Shown: piece after piece, positions 21,780-34,518 of the stretch
How the letters are laid out: the number at the start of each line of letters is the position of its first letter
Numbering within the stretch: position 1 is the stretch's first letter
Source: Cercis canadensis
Lineage: Eukaryota > Streptophyta > Magnoliopsida > Fabales > Fabaceae
DNA length: 64,000 nucleotides
Assembly: GCA_003255065.1 (NCBI GenBank)
Contig: QAOA01001143.1
Coordinates: 84,358-148,357 of the forward strand
Direction of reading: 5' to 3'
Program-made: the position numbers and the translations under genes
The notes under the pieces: model-generated
Seen by the model: the letters and a program-made list of their open reading frames with translations, nothing else
What the model was told of the DNA's origin: nothing
The model's database searches: none

Positions 21780-23247
21780 ATGAGTCACGGTCAGCCCCAC
21801 AGGCCTCAACTTCAAACCGAGCTAGAACCCATCAAATACGGCGACGTTTTCAACGTCTCCGGTGAGCTAGCATCCAAACCCATTTCACCCCAAGACGCAG
21901 CCACCATGCAAGCCGCCGAAACCCTCGTCTTAGGACAAACCCAAATGGGCGGTCCAACCGAAGCCATGCAAGCCGCCGCCTTAATCAACGAGAGAGCCGG
22001 CCTCGTCAGCTCCGATGACGTCACCGACATCGCCAAGAACCAAGGCATCTCCATAACAGACACAAAAGTAGGCAGCCACCGTATTGTAACGGAGGCTATC
22101 GGTGGACAGGTTTTGGGACAGAACGTGGAACCAGATCACGGGCCTACCGTTGCTGATCTTGGTTCCGCCGTTATAGATGGAGAACCTATAACCATCGGGG
22201 AAGCACTCGAAGCGGTGGGGATTTCGGCTGGAGATAAACCGGTGGATCAAAGTGACGCCGCCGCTATCACCGCCGCTGAGATTAGAGCAACGGGAAGAAA
22301 CCAAGTAACACCTGGTGGTGTAGGGCAGATGGCACAGTCCGCAGCCACTCTTAACACTCGTGCTATGTGCCAGGAAGATATGGCCAAACTTTCAGATGTT
22401 TTAATGGTAACTCTAGAGCTTTGCTAGCTTTAACATGCAAAAATGATATTTTCACAAATTTGGTGTACATAGTATATAAATATAAATGGTGGTTAATTAA
22501 AGTTTTACTTGATCAATGTTCATTTTGTGATTTATAACGTAGAATTACAAGTAGTCACTGTTATAAAAAAAAACAATTGGATTAAAGTGGATGAGTTTCA
22601 TTATGAATTAACAAATTGGTTTGTGTTATTTGTTTTACTTAATAAATAAATATGTCTATCTAATAAAACTAGATAATCATGTTAGTAATGAATTTTGCAT
22701 ATTAAATGTGAAATCTTTGTGTCCGTATGTTTATTAATTTCTTTCATTTTTTGTTACACTTAGCATAGGCTCAATTGGATTAAAAATTTTAAGGCTCAAC
22801 ATCTTCTCTCTGTAACGTGTGCAATTCTCAAGGAAATTTCCTGATGCCTAGTTGAGTAGTCTCATTTGTGCCAAAGCCCAATTCTCTGGGTGGAGCTACT
22901 CCTACTCCTCGTGAGATTCTAAGCATGCCAATGACGATGCTACTCTAGTATTGGAGTAATCAATAAAAAAAGAACATATATAGACGATAGAAGTTGGAAC
23001 TTTATATGAGCAACTCAATATTCTCGTGGCTGTCTTTTTTTTTTTTTTTTTTGTCNTTTTTTTTTTGGGACAGGATGCGACGGGGAAGCTGCCTGATAAA
23101 GTGGTGACGAGTGAAGATGCGGAAGCTGTGTACGCTGCGGAGGTGCAGTTTCCATGGAGGAGGGATGAACCGGAAGCCATTGTTACACCTGGTGAAGTCG
23201 CAGCGTCTGTGGCCGCAGCAGCTAAGCTCAATAAAGACCAAAACTGA
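21780..23247 (+). CDS. Late embryogenesis abundant protein, SMP group (LEA D-34 type)
   Basis: Two exons (21780-22406 and 23074-23247) join in phase to give 266 aa, the usual size for D-34/SMP LEA proteins, which are thought to protect cells during seed drying. Three seed-maturation-protein domains are visible at about 15-75, 125-190 and 205-262, rich in Ala, Gly and acidic residues, with repeats such as QAAETLVLG, AAEIRATG and AVYAAEV. There is no signal peptide or membrane segment. The intron's acceptor follows a T-run containing an unresolved N (23056), which does not touch coding sequence. Coding GC is markedly higher than the flanks, as usual for this family. It lies 0.7 kb after pheophytinase on the same strand. 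Confidence 0.93.
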
Positions 23248-24891
23248 TGTAACAAAACTCAGAGGAATGCAAGTTTAATTTGTAGATCGTATGTATGCAA
23301 ATTATCGTATTTTAGTTCTTACTTCTTAGGCTGGGGTATATATATACACAAGTATTTCCTGTTTTTGTTTCTTGCCTTGTAAATATTAAAGATGTGCGAA
23401 TATAGAATCAAGATAATATTTGGGTATATGGAATGCCTTCTGTCCTCCATCATTTTCACTTCAACTTTCAAAAACTTTCTGGCTACCTCCCTTTTCTTCA
23501 CTTTTTTTTTTCTTCTGTTCCTCATTTCTTTTCTCTTAGTCAAAACTTCTAAACATAGCTTATATATGTACCAACTTCACATTCAACATATAAATATAGA
23601 AATTATGTTTTTACTTTTAAAATATTATAAAGAATGTTAGAAAGAGATGTTCTCCAGACATGAATATTATAATTGGTAATAAATTTATACAACTATTACA
23701 TTTTTTAATTAATTTATTTAAATATTAAATTTTTAAAAATTAAAAAAAAATAACTACGACAAATGGGATCTACCGAACGTGATAATTGTCAGCTGTTTCC
23801 ACACTAGATATGAAGGTAGAGAGAGGGTGAAGTGAAAGGGAGAGAGAAGATGAAATGAAAAAAGAAAAAAAATAATATATTGGACACACTTGATCTTAAG
23901 TGACGTGTCTCCACTGGATACGTCATCTCACTCCACTGGATATGTCACGTGAGATAGTGTGTTCAGTGAGTTATATTTATTTTTTTAATTTTTAATTTTT
24001 TTTAAAATATAATATTTAAATAATTAATTTTAAAAATATAATAAATAGAGTCAGTGAAACCCAATTGAGGACGGATTCATTCAATTTAATGTTGTTCTTC
24101 TAAAATAACTATTAATTTGACTAACGGATTTGTAAATGTTTTTTTTTTCAATATGGCGCTTTTAAGTATGACATCACCTGAATTGTTATTGTGAAGCCAA
24201 AAATCTCCAAAATAAATAAATAAAACATAATCAATCAAAAAATTTCTAAAAAATTATAAAACCATTTCATTTCAACACCAATCTGCCAAAGCCAAAATCA
24301 CTCTTGATGTGAATTGTTTGGTCAGGTGGGAAAACCCTAAATAAAAAGACCCCTTCTCTCCCCAACCAACAAAGGCTAAATAAGAAGCTAGTGAGTTTTT
24401 TTTTTCCTGTTAGATTCAAGAACTTGAAGAAAAAAGACTAATAAAAGATGTAAAATTAAGATACTTAATTTCTGACTAAGTGCTTATCATGACTAAAATA
24501 TTTTTTTTTAATGTTATATAATTATTTTGTTTATTTGTATAATTATATTTAAATATAATAATATCATAAATAAATAAAATAATTATATAATTTATATACG
24601 ATAATTATATATATAAATAAAATAATTACTTATTAAGAAGACACTTACTTTTAATATTATTAAATCTTAATTTTATGTCAAATTTTAGCAACTCACAATT
24701 ATAAACTCTTTATAATAAGCAAATTGAAAATCACCCATTTAGTGGAGGAACAAAACAAAGAAAACGTTTTTATATGCGCTTCAAAGTTCTAAGACAAGGG
24801 GGAAAATTAATAAGCGGCATAAACTACCATCTCCGAGCAACGGCAAGTCTAATCCGCGCCGAGTTTTTGAATATGCTCAGAATCATCTAGG
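23248..24891. other. Intergenic region LEA to GIY-YIG gene
   Basis: AT-rich, no gene. It holds one inverted-repeat element (23703-24033) and otherwise simple AT sequence. Confidence 0.7.
23703..24033. mobile_element. AT-armed inverted-repeat element with G-box core (MITE)
   Basis: AT-rich arms (about 23706-23752 and 23972-24030) are inverted copies of each other. Near the right arm is a smaller palindrome around gatacgtcatctcac and gtcacgtgagat. It shares a core (cacgtgacat-tccagtg on the minus strand) with the element at 32211-32600. Noncoding, exact ends uncertain. Confidence 0.55.
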
Positions 24892-27800
24892 ATGATGAGA
24901 GCCCTCTCTAGGACATTCCGCTCCATCAAACACCCAAGCCCTAACCCTAATTTATCAAAATTGTCCTCGTCCTCATCATCTTCCCTTGTTATAAGGTCAG
25001 AAGTGAAATCGAATTCAAAATCAAAATCTGGGTCATGGTGTGTTTATCTCATTCTTTCCACTAACCCTCCAATCAAAACCTATGTTGGTGTCACGACTAA
25101 TTTCACTCGCCGGTATGTTAACTACGCTTCTTTCAATTTTTATCATGTTCTGAGCTCTGTGATAAATGTTTATACTGTTCAATGTTAAATTAGCTTGAAT
25201 TCTCGTATACATGAGGGGATCAAGTCTCAAGAAGCATTGTAATATGTTCAATTTGTAATTGGATTAGAACCCATTAGCTTGGACCCATTGACTCATCTGT
25301 AATGAAATGGATCATTAAAAGAGTTGGGGTTTGATCTGATACCAAGCATTAATTCCTGCAGGATGGGGTTCAAATTCCTTGAAGTTTGTATTGTTTTAGC
25401 TTGTGGGTAAGATTGGTTCTAATAATTACAATGCCTCTGTGCTGAAAAATCGAACTTTCCTAGGAATTGTATGACATGGATAAACAAAAGTGAAGATTAT
25501 GATTGGATAAAGAAATTCCAAGTTGAGATTGTAATAAGGGAGCCTGTTTTAATTCGGACATTCTTATAGATATACTCACCACAATGTAAAGAGTTGTACA
25601 TTTGGCTGCTATATTTGTTTGCTGCCTTCTAGCAACCAGTCAAACTAACCTTTTAATGATTCATCCAAACAAAAAGACTTTAAGTTTTTCTTGCTCTTTT
25701 ATCATTGAAAAATACATTCTGGATTGTTTGGTAGAGACATTTGGACTTTCTTAAAAACTATTTTGAGTAATGCATGTGTGTAAGTCTATAAAAATACACT
25801 TCTTGCGGGCTGCAATGCTAAGAGTTCCAAAAGCTTTTGCTGAGTTCATAGCAGATCCGACATTGATAGAAGGAGGTTCTGGCACCAGTGGGGCGCCCAA
25901 ATGTACGGGGAATTGCTCTGTGTCTCCTGAGCCTCTTCTCAAAATAAATGTAGATGATGCTTTTGATACTTAGACTTTTCTGCAGCTACAAGGATCATCC
26001 TTAGGGATGACAAGAGTGGGATATGATGGTTATGGCAAATTGTTCAAGGAAAAATCAGCCCATCAGGACCAACTGCAACCAACCAAGGAGTCATAGTGGC
26101 TGACAGCCTAAATCATGATAGTGAGGTTCTGGGAACTGAGGAATTAAATCTGTTTAATAACATTGCTTGAGCACAGAGTATTATGGATTGGTCAGTCATA
26201 ATTTAATGATGTTTTAGATTAAGTCCTTATTAGGAGTGCTACCTGGTAGCAGCTGGAACTTAATTACAAGGTTAGTTAATGCTATTGCCATATAGGCTAC
26301 CTTTTTTCTGGTGATTGGAGAAGAGGAAGGGGAGAAAGAATTTTGCCAATATATAATTGGCTGTAATCAGAAAGCAGGGCCTAGTAAGTCTAGACTGCTT
26401 GGATTGTTTAGGAGATTATCAAAATCCTTTGGTAGGTATGTCTGTTTGCAATTCAACATTGTTGGTGAAACTTCAGGGAATTTGTTCTGTTAGCCTTCTA
26501 TTTATCAGCTGAAGACTGCTTCTTGAGCTGTGTTTGGAGCCAGCTTGTTGTCAATAATATGGAAATTACAAAGTGACAGCAGAACTAAGATGCAAAATGG
26601 TAGACAAATAGAAAAACTTGGTGGTGCAGGAAGTGACGGACAAACAAGAGCTAGAAAGTGGGTCACTGGTCCACGTTCAATATCCAGGGAAAAAAATTTA
26701 TATATATATTAAAGGAATTCCCATATATATACATGATTTGCTTTTAGTGGATCAAGTTAGGTTATATAATGTGATAGGCTTATATACAAAGGTTTGATAT
26801 GCCTAAAAATATGAAGTGATAAAGGTACCTTTCTACATATTATCTTAGCTGTCAGTGGATCAAGTTAGCTTATGTACATGCAAATTTTGTGCTTGTGTTG
26901 TATCTGATTCTGTTATTTTATATTTCAGTAATTTAGCAGCTACTTTCTGCAGTTCAGCCTGGAGTTAAAGAAATAGATGTTTGATTAGTATATATCTTCA
27001 TTAATGCAGTTTGAAGCAACATAATGGTGAACTTAAAGGTGGTGCAAAAGCATCCCGTCCTGGAAGGCCATGGATTTGTGCTTGCATTATTTGTGGATTC
27101 ACAGACCGAAGTGAAGGTAAATATCTACTTTGCTCTGTCGTTTATGTAAATCTAGATATTTACATAATTGTTGTGAGATTGTTTTTATACCTTTAACTTT
27201 TCTTGAGAACAAAAGATGTTAATTTGCTTATGTTCTTGGAGTTTAAATAAAAACTTCTTGAGACATTTCCCATTTTGATTTACATTTGGGTGCTGTAGTC
27301 AACAAGTCAACTGCTAATATTTGATGTATTATTGTTTGATTGTGGGTCTGAACTTTGTCCATAGGTGATATTATTGAGCAGGTACAAAGACCTGTATGCT
27401 ATGTAGTTACCTGATTAGTTATTACATATCAATTCAATTGGTTTTTGCTAAACTGATATATGACTTTCAGTGGCACTACATATAAAAAGTGAAAGTAGGC
27501 AGCAAATTGATCAACTTTTGTATTTCTGCTTATAGAATTTATATTTTTATTTAGTTAATGTAGTGCGGTGAGTTCGATGTATACATGTAATGCATTTAGA
27601 TGCTGTAAGGTATATCTCCAATACGCATAAATTTTTAAACCCTCTTATGGATAAGTACTGGCAAATAGCAGGATAAATTGATTTTTGCATGTTTCATTTT
27701 TTCGACACTGATTCTATGACTTGTGCTTTGATGCAGCAAAACCCTTTCAGCATCATAACAATCTTGCCCATGATTGGCTATTTAATAGACCTTTTCTTCT

Positions 27801-28153
27801 TTTAACCATTGGTTAATATTAGACCATTCATTATTAATGGAAATCACTGAATTGAGTAGGATCATGTTCTTACGTTTGACCTGTAAGGATTTGCTCAATT
27901 GCTAATTTCTCATACCCTGATCTTTTATGAATTTGGTTTTCTTTTGTTCATCCTTGTAGCTTGTGTGCTTGAATCAAAATGGAAAGCTTTGTCGAGGAGA
28001 GCTCCCCGCAAAAAGCAAAATGACAATCTCTCCGAGCAGACCGAGGATGCATCTCTTCCACTGCTGCAACACAGGCAAGCAGCTTTAAATAGAGTGAAAG
28101 GTTCACTTGACTGCAGTCACTTAGACATTAATTGGCATTTGAATCCATTGTAA
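24892..28153 (+). CDS. Small GIY-YIG nuclease-domain protein (SLX1-like)
   Basis: Three exons (24892-25112, 27010-27116, 27960-28153) join in phase to give 173 aa. The GIY-YIG fold is seen as CVYLI...TYVGVT (about 50-70), the conserved Arg in FTRRLKQHNGE and the metal-ligand Glu in VLESKWK. Family members cut branched DNA (SLX1) or resemble the UvrC N-terminus. This one lacks the C-terminal zinc-binding domain of true SLX1, so it resembles the short plant GIY-YIG proteins of about 170 aa. The first 40 residues are Arg/Ser-rich with no acidic residues, which suggests a mitochondrial or plastid targeting peptide. Intron 1 (1.9 kb) contains a possible RNase H remnant. The ATG at 24895 is an alternative start. 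Activity and substrate are unproven. Confidence 0.88.
25770..26170 (+). mobile_element. Possible LINE-type RNase H remnant in intron 1
   Basis: The translation EPLLKINVDDAFDT resembles the start of plant LINE RNase H domains (PPxGxLKINVDGAF). Sequence like LGMTRVGYDGYGKL follows in another frame, where the family has an IGxVxRDxxGxL block. It has in-frame stops and no reverse transcriptase nearby, so it is a decayed fragment at most. Confidence 0.35.
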
Positions 28154-28594
28154 TTCAAGTGCAAATATGTATGCCAATAATCTATGGGTTTAATAAAGTC
28201 TCCCATAGTCATAGAAATTGGGGTGTTTGATGTCAAGGGTTTTATTCCCTTGATGCACACAAATTCCCTTTCTGAGCATATCATCACGCTCCTTTGTAAC
28301 AAAAGAAAATGCAAATATGTATACATAAAAGATTTGAAGTTAACTGTATCATAGAATCCATCATTCTTTTATTAAAGAAGTGTTTGTATATTTTGAGAAA
28401 GTTCATACCTTCATCACCACTCCAGCATAATCTATCAATGTTCCCAGGTGAAGAATATATTTGTCTTACTTATCTGAGGCAATCAACGACAAAAATAGCC
28501 TTGTCGTTAAAAAACAAACTTAACAAAAATGTTTTTCCAGTTTTCCTCGACAATATCTGATTGCTAACGTCGCCGTTTAATGTGTCAAAAAACC
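28154..28594. other. Spacer between convergent genes
   Basis: Holds the 3' ends of the GIY-YIG gene (plus) and the wax-synthase-like pseudogene (minus). I see no other feature. Confidence 0.6.
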
Positions 28595-29393
28595 TTAAAC
28601 TACGAACATGTGAGTGACGTTCTTCACGAAGGCGCCCAAAGCCGCGTACTCTTCAAACGCTCTAACATCTATCTCACACCGGATGAACTCTGGAATGAAA
28701 AGCCAAAAGCAGGTTGCCATCACAAATCCAGCGGTCAAGGAGCCCGAGATCAACCTCGGCAATTGCCACCTGGCGGTCAGAGCCTTCTTCAACGCAATCT
28801 CAACCGTCAAGCAAAATCCATGGAGGAGAAAGAACCACGTCATCCTAAACGTCGGCTCCAACCGCCCCATGTAATAGAAAATTTATTGCATATTGTAAAA
28901 TGGGCATGTACCCTTTAGTGGTAGATGGGTTTTGCTTGCTTTGGCCATATGGGTTGGTTTCAATTTGGGATTTTTTTTGTTCCTCTAGTGGATTTTGAGC
29001 TGAGTTTTTGCGATCTTGATCAAATTGGATTTGGGTGATTTTGGATCTGTGTGTTTGTTTTGGAGGTGGGTTCTGTTGGATCTTGATGGGGAGGCAAGCA
29101 ACAGCAATAAAACGTGGCAAAGAGATTGATGGGTCAGAAGCCAAAGGGCCTTTGCCAAAGGGGAACAGTAAGAGCTTGAAGTTTGCAAGCCAAGCAATGA
29201 AGAATCCTGTAATGCCCCGAAAATGCACAGAGGAAATGTTGAGAGGAAGAAAGAGGTAGAGACAGATAATGGGAATCACACAAACAAGTCTTTTGGTCCC
29301 TTTTGGGACTATTTTGCTGATCCAATAGCAGAAGCATAAAGATATGAACACTGAGAACCATACCTTGGTCAATTTGATCATTTCACCTTCCAT
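28595..29393 (-). pseudogene. Wax synthase-like O-acyltransferase pseudogene
   Basis: The 5' part (29393 down to about 29080) encodes a typical start, MEGEMIKLTKVW, with three hydrophobic helices and WLANFKLLLFPFGKGPL. The 3' part (about 28890-28595), in another frame, encodes YYMGRLEPTFRMTWFFLLHG to AFEEYAALGAFVKNV. Both belong to plant wax synthase/long-chain-alcohol O-fatty-acyltransferases, ER membrane enzymes of about 340 aa. Here roughly 120 residues of the middle, including the catalytic region, are missing; the frame changes near 28870, and TAA stands where the family has the HEL motif. It is not functional as read. Some homologues form tandem arrays, so an intact relative probably exists elsewhere. 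Confidence 0.85.
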
Positions 29394-29500
29394 AACTGCT
29401 CAACTCTTTTGTTTTGGCTATATTTGACATGAATATTATAGATGGCTGAGATGGAATTTTGAGAGGAATAACAATACTTTTAGTTTTAGAATTGAGTAAG

Positions 29501-29707
29501 AAGACAGGTAGAGGGAATTCAAGCAATGTAATTTAATACTCTAATCTAAGGGAAAGTCTTGACGGGCTTGGTATTGGAATTGGAAAGAATGCTTTGATTT
29601 CCAAAAGACAGGTAGAGGGAATTCAAGCAATGGAATTTAATACTCTAATCTAAGGGAAAGTCTGGCGGGCTTGGTATTGGAATTGGTAAGAATGCTTTGA
29701 TTTCCAA
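29501..29707. repeat. Two-copy tandem repeat, about 104 bp
   Basis: Units at 29501-29604 and 29605-29707 both run from aagacaggtagaggg to tttgatttccaa, with about three substitutions and one short indel. Recent local duplication, noncoding. Confidence 0.95.
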
Positions 29708-31877
29708 CGTTCTTTATTCAGTGGACTTTTACCAAAATTTTCCAATTTAAACAAAAGTACAAGTTGCCAAGAATTTAGTTATCTGAAAGAAAAGAATTGA
29801 CAGTTACACGTATGGCTTATGATAAACATCTCATTATTTTCAGATTCTTCACGAAACTGGTATGAGTAAGTTGGATGATGACCAATGACATAGACGGAAG
29901 AAAATCAGGTTTCTTCCCTCTTTGTATATATGCTCTCCAAATTCCCATCCAAACAGTGGATTCTTATTAGGACCTGATCTAAACAGGTTTTTAGGAAAAT
30001 TGAATAGTTAACTAGATTTCGGAGTACATATAGTTCCTTTCTCATTCCTCTATTTTTTTTTTTTTCGGTTACTAATAAAGCTTAGAGTGAGGGGAGGCTT
30101 TCTCGTCCTTATTTCTCTATTTGAATTATTAGCTTAAGTTTGAAAAAGAACATGTACACCATCTATCCATAAGTCACAACTAAAAGGGCTTCTAATCAAC
30201 AAATTATTTGGATTGTTTCTCAGTTCCACAAGATTATGTAAACGTGTATAATTGTTTATTAATAACCTCAAGGGTTTGGCCTAAGGATATAATAAGTTTA
30301 TTTAAACTAGTCAATGTTTAAATTATGGGGTCAGCACTACTCAAAAGAATTTTCTCCTGAATGCACCACGTCAATATAAGAGGTGTACCCTTAAAATCGT
30401 TCAAAAAAAGACTTAGTCTTAACAGACTCAAAGATACCCTTTCTGTTAAAATTAAGAAAAAAAAAATATTATTTACTAATACTTGTATGTCATGTGTATG
30501 CATGCAAGTATTTTTTTCTTTAATTTTTTTTGTAACCCATAAACAAGGGCCTAATTCCAACTTACCTTTAGATAAAGTCAAACGTACTAAACTTAGGGCA
30601 AGTTATCCCTGCTCCAAGGGTCTTGCTACTGAAGCACCTACAACTGCGGCTTTGTGTAGGGAGCATTTTGAGATCTTTATTTTGTCAATGAGAAGCCTTT
30701 AATACAATATCTTTTTCTTGCAAAGAGAGACATATAATAAACTGATCTACAACCCAATTAACTCTTCTATTACATACTTAATAGGAGGCCCATCGAGTAC
30801 TAATTTCGCAGCAAAAATGTTGCACTTATTTTCAAATCACATTTATTATTAAAAGGAAATCACATTTTATACATCCGCTCATAATACAATATTTCATTAT
30901 TAAATTCTACTTCTATTTATCATTTCTTTACATTCAACCAATAGAAGAAAGGTTTATAAAAAGAGTGTGCAATTATGATGAATCTCCTATTAATTTCTTA
31001 TGATTGAGTTTTTAAATGCCTTGTTATCTATCTAGAAAGATATAAAAATTATGCATGTTTATACCAAAAAAAAAAGTATACATGTCAATATAAACCAAAA
31101 AAAAACACACACACACACAACTAAACGCTTATTTGTGTGTGTCTTTTGGTCAGCTCCAATCTTAGCATATAGATTTAGCAAAAAAAAAATAAAATTAAGT
31201 GAGACAATCTAAATTCATATTCTACTAATTGTGCAGTTTATGGAATATTTGTAAATAAAAATTATGTAATTATCATTATTCTTCTTTCATGTTTTTTGAT
31301 TGCAGATTATATAATTTTATTTGCAGTAACAATTTTTTTTAATCTATCCAAAACTAACATAATAGAAGGAGCTTGCTTGTCTCCTTTTTTTTGTTTTAAC
31401 TCTATGAGTCATTTTTAATAAAATTTAAACTTCAAATGTCCATAATCAATGAAATATTAAATGTTTAACCATTACAAGTTTTCGTTAGACCACTAACAAA
31501 TTTTAATTCCATTAAGATGGTGGAACATTTATTAGAGGTAGATAGAACATTGATTTTTATGTAACAAACATAAAATATTTCTCATGTTTTTTAGTTCCTA
31601 GGCAGTTTAATAGTTGAGTATTAGGTATTTTATCTTAAAAATTTAGTGTTTAAATCTCATTAGGACTAGGTGAGATGAGATTATAGAAGGGATAAACTAT
31701 GATATATCGTGTAATTTCTGGTGGACCAAAAAAAGTAATATCTCCCATGCTTTTTATAACAAATTTTCCGAATAGCATACACTAATACACAAGCACATAC
31801 ATCACAATATTTTAAAATTTTCTCAAAAATATTAAAATCCTTTATCCTCACATAAAAAAATATAACTTTATCTATCT

Positions 31878-31912
<35 letters not shown>

Positions 31913-32210
31913 CATGCTGATAAAAGATGAATATAGGGACTTGTCATGGGTTCGTACTTCGTAGTTGTGCATACATATAATAGATGATGATACACACAAT
32001 CTTATCTTAAAAGGCTACACGTCAAGATGCCATTTTGCACTATACGTGGTTAACATAGCTTTCAAGGGCAAGAATAGTCTATAGTATACTACTACTTATA
32101 AGAAACAAACTTAGAACCTGTTTTCAACTATCTGTTCTATGCATCGATATTTCAAATTTTCTGTGAGATTATTTTTTGTGAAATTTATAGTTTGTTCTAT
32201 TAAATATATA

Positions 32211-32600
32211 TATATTGTAGTTTAGAACTTATTTACTTAGATATTGTAATTTTTAAAAACTAAGAAAAAAAGAAGAAGCTAGAGATGTGGGGGGCCCATG
32301 GGACACGTCATTGGCCACGTGACATGTCCAGTGTGAACACGCTACATGGCCAATGATATGTCCCCTCATGGCTTTTGAAATACGACATGAGCTATCTTTG
32401 GCTACTTCCCAAGAAGTGATGCTAAGGAACATTTACTTTTTTTTTTTTTTTTTAAATTAGTAAAGTGCTAGCGCCCTTATTGCGGAGAGAATGAGAGATA
32501 CGCAACGTGACCAATAACGCATCCTATGGGCCCCACCAACCATATTCTATTTTTTTTTTAAATTACAATATATACGTAAATAAGTTCAAAAGTACCATAA
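32211..32600. mobile_element. Long inverted-repeat element with G-box core (MITE)
   Basis: Left-arm blocks agaacttatttac, atattgtaattt, gtggggggcccat and cgtcattggccacgtgac recur inverted on the right as gaacttatttac, atattgtaattt, gtggggcccat and cgttattggtcacgttgc. About 390 bp, noncoding, ends approximate. A CACGTG lies inside at about 32317. It shares a core with 23703-24033, suggesting one family. Confidence 0.65.
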
Positions 32601-33000
32601 ATACTAAATTTTTTTCCAAAGTACAATATTTAGGTCAAAATGCCTTATTTACCCTAAGTTTTTAATCTCATATTGAGATTTAATAGTTTGATTAAAAAAA
32701 AAAGATGGAAATAGAAACAAAGAGAAATGTTAGATGGAGATGGAATGTTAGATGGAGATGGAGAACCCCACATGCCAATCTAGCTGTATAGGTTATGGTG
32801 TTCCTTTCGAGTGAGGTAAAGTGCTGTGCCCACATTTACCCGATAAATGGGTTGGTTTGGTTGATGTAAATGGCACATAGCTTTCTATTGTGCGCATTGC
32901 ACTTGCAGGGCCCAATACACTTTCTTTATCATCTAAACTCTAAAGAACTATAAAGAGGAAAATGAGAAGCTTCTGTTCTTTATGCTTACGTAATACATAC

Positions 33001-33109
33001 TAGGGACAATCATCATATATGGGATTTACAAGGCTTAGGCCAAACCAACATAAGCTAGGGACAATCATCATATATGGGATTACAAGGCTTAGGCCAAACC
33101 AACATAAGC
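33001..33109. repeat. Two-copy tandem repeat, 55 and 54 bp
   Basis: Units 33001-33055 and 33056-33109 (tagggacaatcatc to ccaacataagc) differ by one missing T in the second unit. Very recent duplication. Confidence 0.95.
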
Positions 33110-34518
33110 TAATTCCTTGCAAAGGAAACATGTAAGAAAGTTGTTGGAAAAGAAGCACCAAAATAAATTTGGTGTTTTTCTAAAAAAAAAATAAAAAATT
33201 AAGAGATAATATTACATTAGAAATTTATTTTTATATGTATCAAAATTTATTGTGAGAAAAAAATTATTAAATTAGCAATAATATACAATTATAGGAGATA
33301 CAATAGGTTTTAAACCAAAGTCTTGAGAAATTCTATAATTTTATAATATATTACTAGGTAAGCTATTACATGTGGTTAGACATATCTGAACTGGTTCCTT
33401 CGAAATGAATAGAACACTTTTCATTAAAAAAAATGAATAGTAAACTTTATAAATATGTCTGCAATAATTGTAAATAAAAATTAATGATTTAAGTTTTTAT
33501 AAAGTCTATTAAATAGTTTTTTTTTATTTTAAATAGATTTTTTTTTTTCATTAACAACAACTTTTATATATATTTTTACTCTAGTATACTGACATATTAG
33601 AGATTCTAAATTGCAACAAGTCATTTCAAAAGTTTTTTTTGTTTGTTCTAAGGTATGCTTTCTAGGGATGAGAGAGACCATTATATGCTAAGTAATGAAC
33701 TTAAAAAAAAATCCAAGTATGCCCAATTTTTGTCTAATGAACTTCAAGATAAAATAAAATATATAAAACAATTAAAAATATTTTCACTGAAATTTTTTTA
33801 TAGCAATAATGAAAAGTTTTCAAAATCATTCTAATTTTTTTTATTTGTTTTTTAAATGGGTTAAAGCCGTCTTCAACCTTAAAGTTATTTCTCATTCTTT
33901 TATTTTAAGTTCAAATTTTCTCAAATAAAAACTGATAAGTTTAACTATTTAGTTAATTATCTTAGATAAAAAAGAAAAAGGGATCAAAGCTCCGCTAACC
34001 ATACCCTGATCAAACATAATAGTTGTTGGATTATTTTTCATGTTCTAGAAAAGCAAAGTCAGAAAAATAAAGTCAAAAAACTTGCACAAGAAAAAATTTA
34101 AAAAAGAAAAGAAAAATAGACTCATAAAAAATAATAAAATAAAAGAAAAGGCAAAGGAAAAAAGATAAAACAAAAATTGACAGGGGATTAGAAGGACAAC
34201 TACCATGCAATACGCAATAGAAACCCGACTATTTTTAATGTAATAACCTCTTTCAGATTCCAATGTGTGGGGTGGGCTCTCAGTACTAAGCTCAACAGTA
34301 ACACCCTGCACTTTCTCTCTCTTACTCTTCAGAGGCACCATATTAATGATAGAACGGTTGTATATTATCAATCTCACAAAACATCCGCGGCAATACCCGA
34401 AAGCCATTTCACTAAATCTCTGCTTTTCTTCATGTCTACCTTCATCTGATTCACAATTTTTTCTTCTGGTTTTTCCTATTTTCACCATTTGCGTTTAATC
34501 CAAAAGCTACAAACTTTG

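Larger units (their letters stand above)
29708..34044. other. Repeat-rich intergenic spacer
   Basis: No gene is supported. It includes a (CA)n patch near 31106, a (TA)n run at 31887-31909, an inverted-repeat element at 32211-32600 and a tandem repeat at 33001-33109. The rest is AT-rich with long A/T runs. Confidence 0.65.

Noticed and set aside
22902-23255. Minus-strand ORF of 117 codons
   Set aside because: It runs through the LEA exon and a T-run with an N; antisense shadow.
26311-26712. Two short ORFs in intron 1 of the GIY-YIG gene
   Set aside because: No family resemblance; not joined to the exons by usable phases.
30361-30702. 113-codon plus-strand ORF
   Set aside because: Lysine-rich low-complexity translation, no conserved family, no splice context.
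34045-34488. 147-codon minus-strand ORF with a hydrophobic tail
   Set aside because: The hydrophobic part comes from A-rich low-complexity DNA; it overlaps the kinase promoter and leader.
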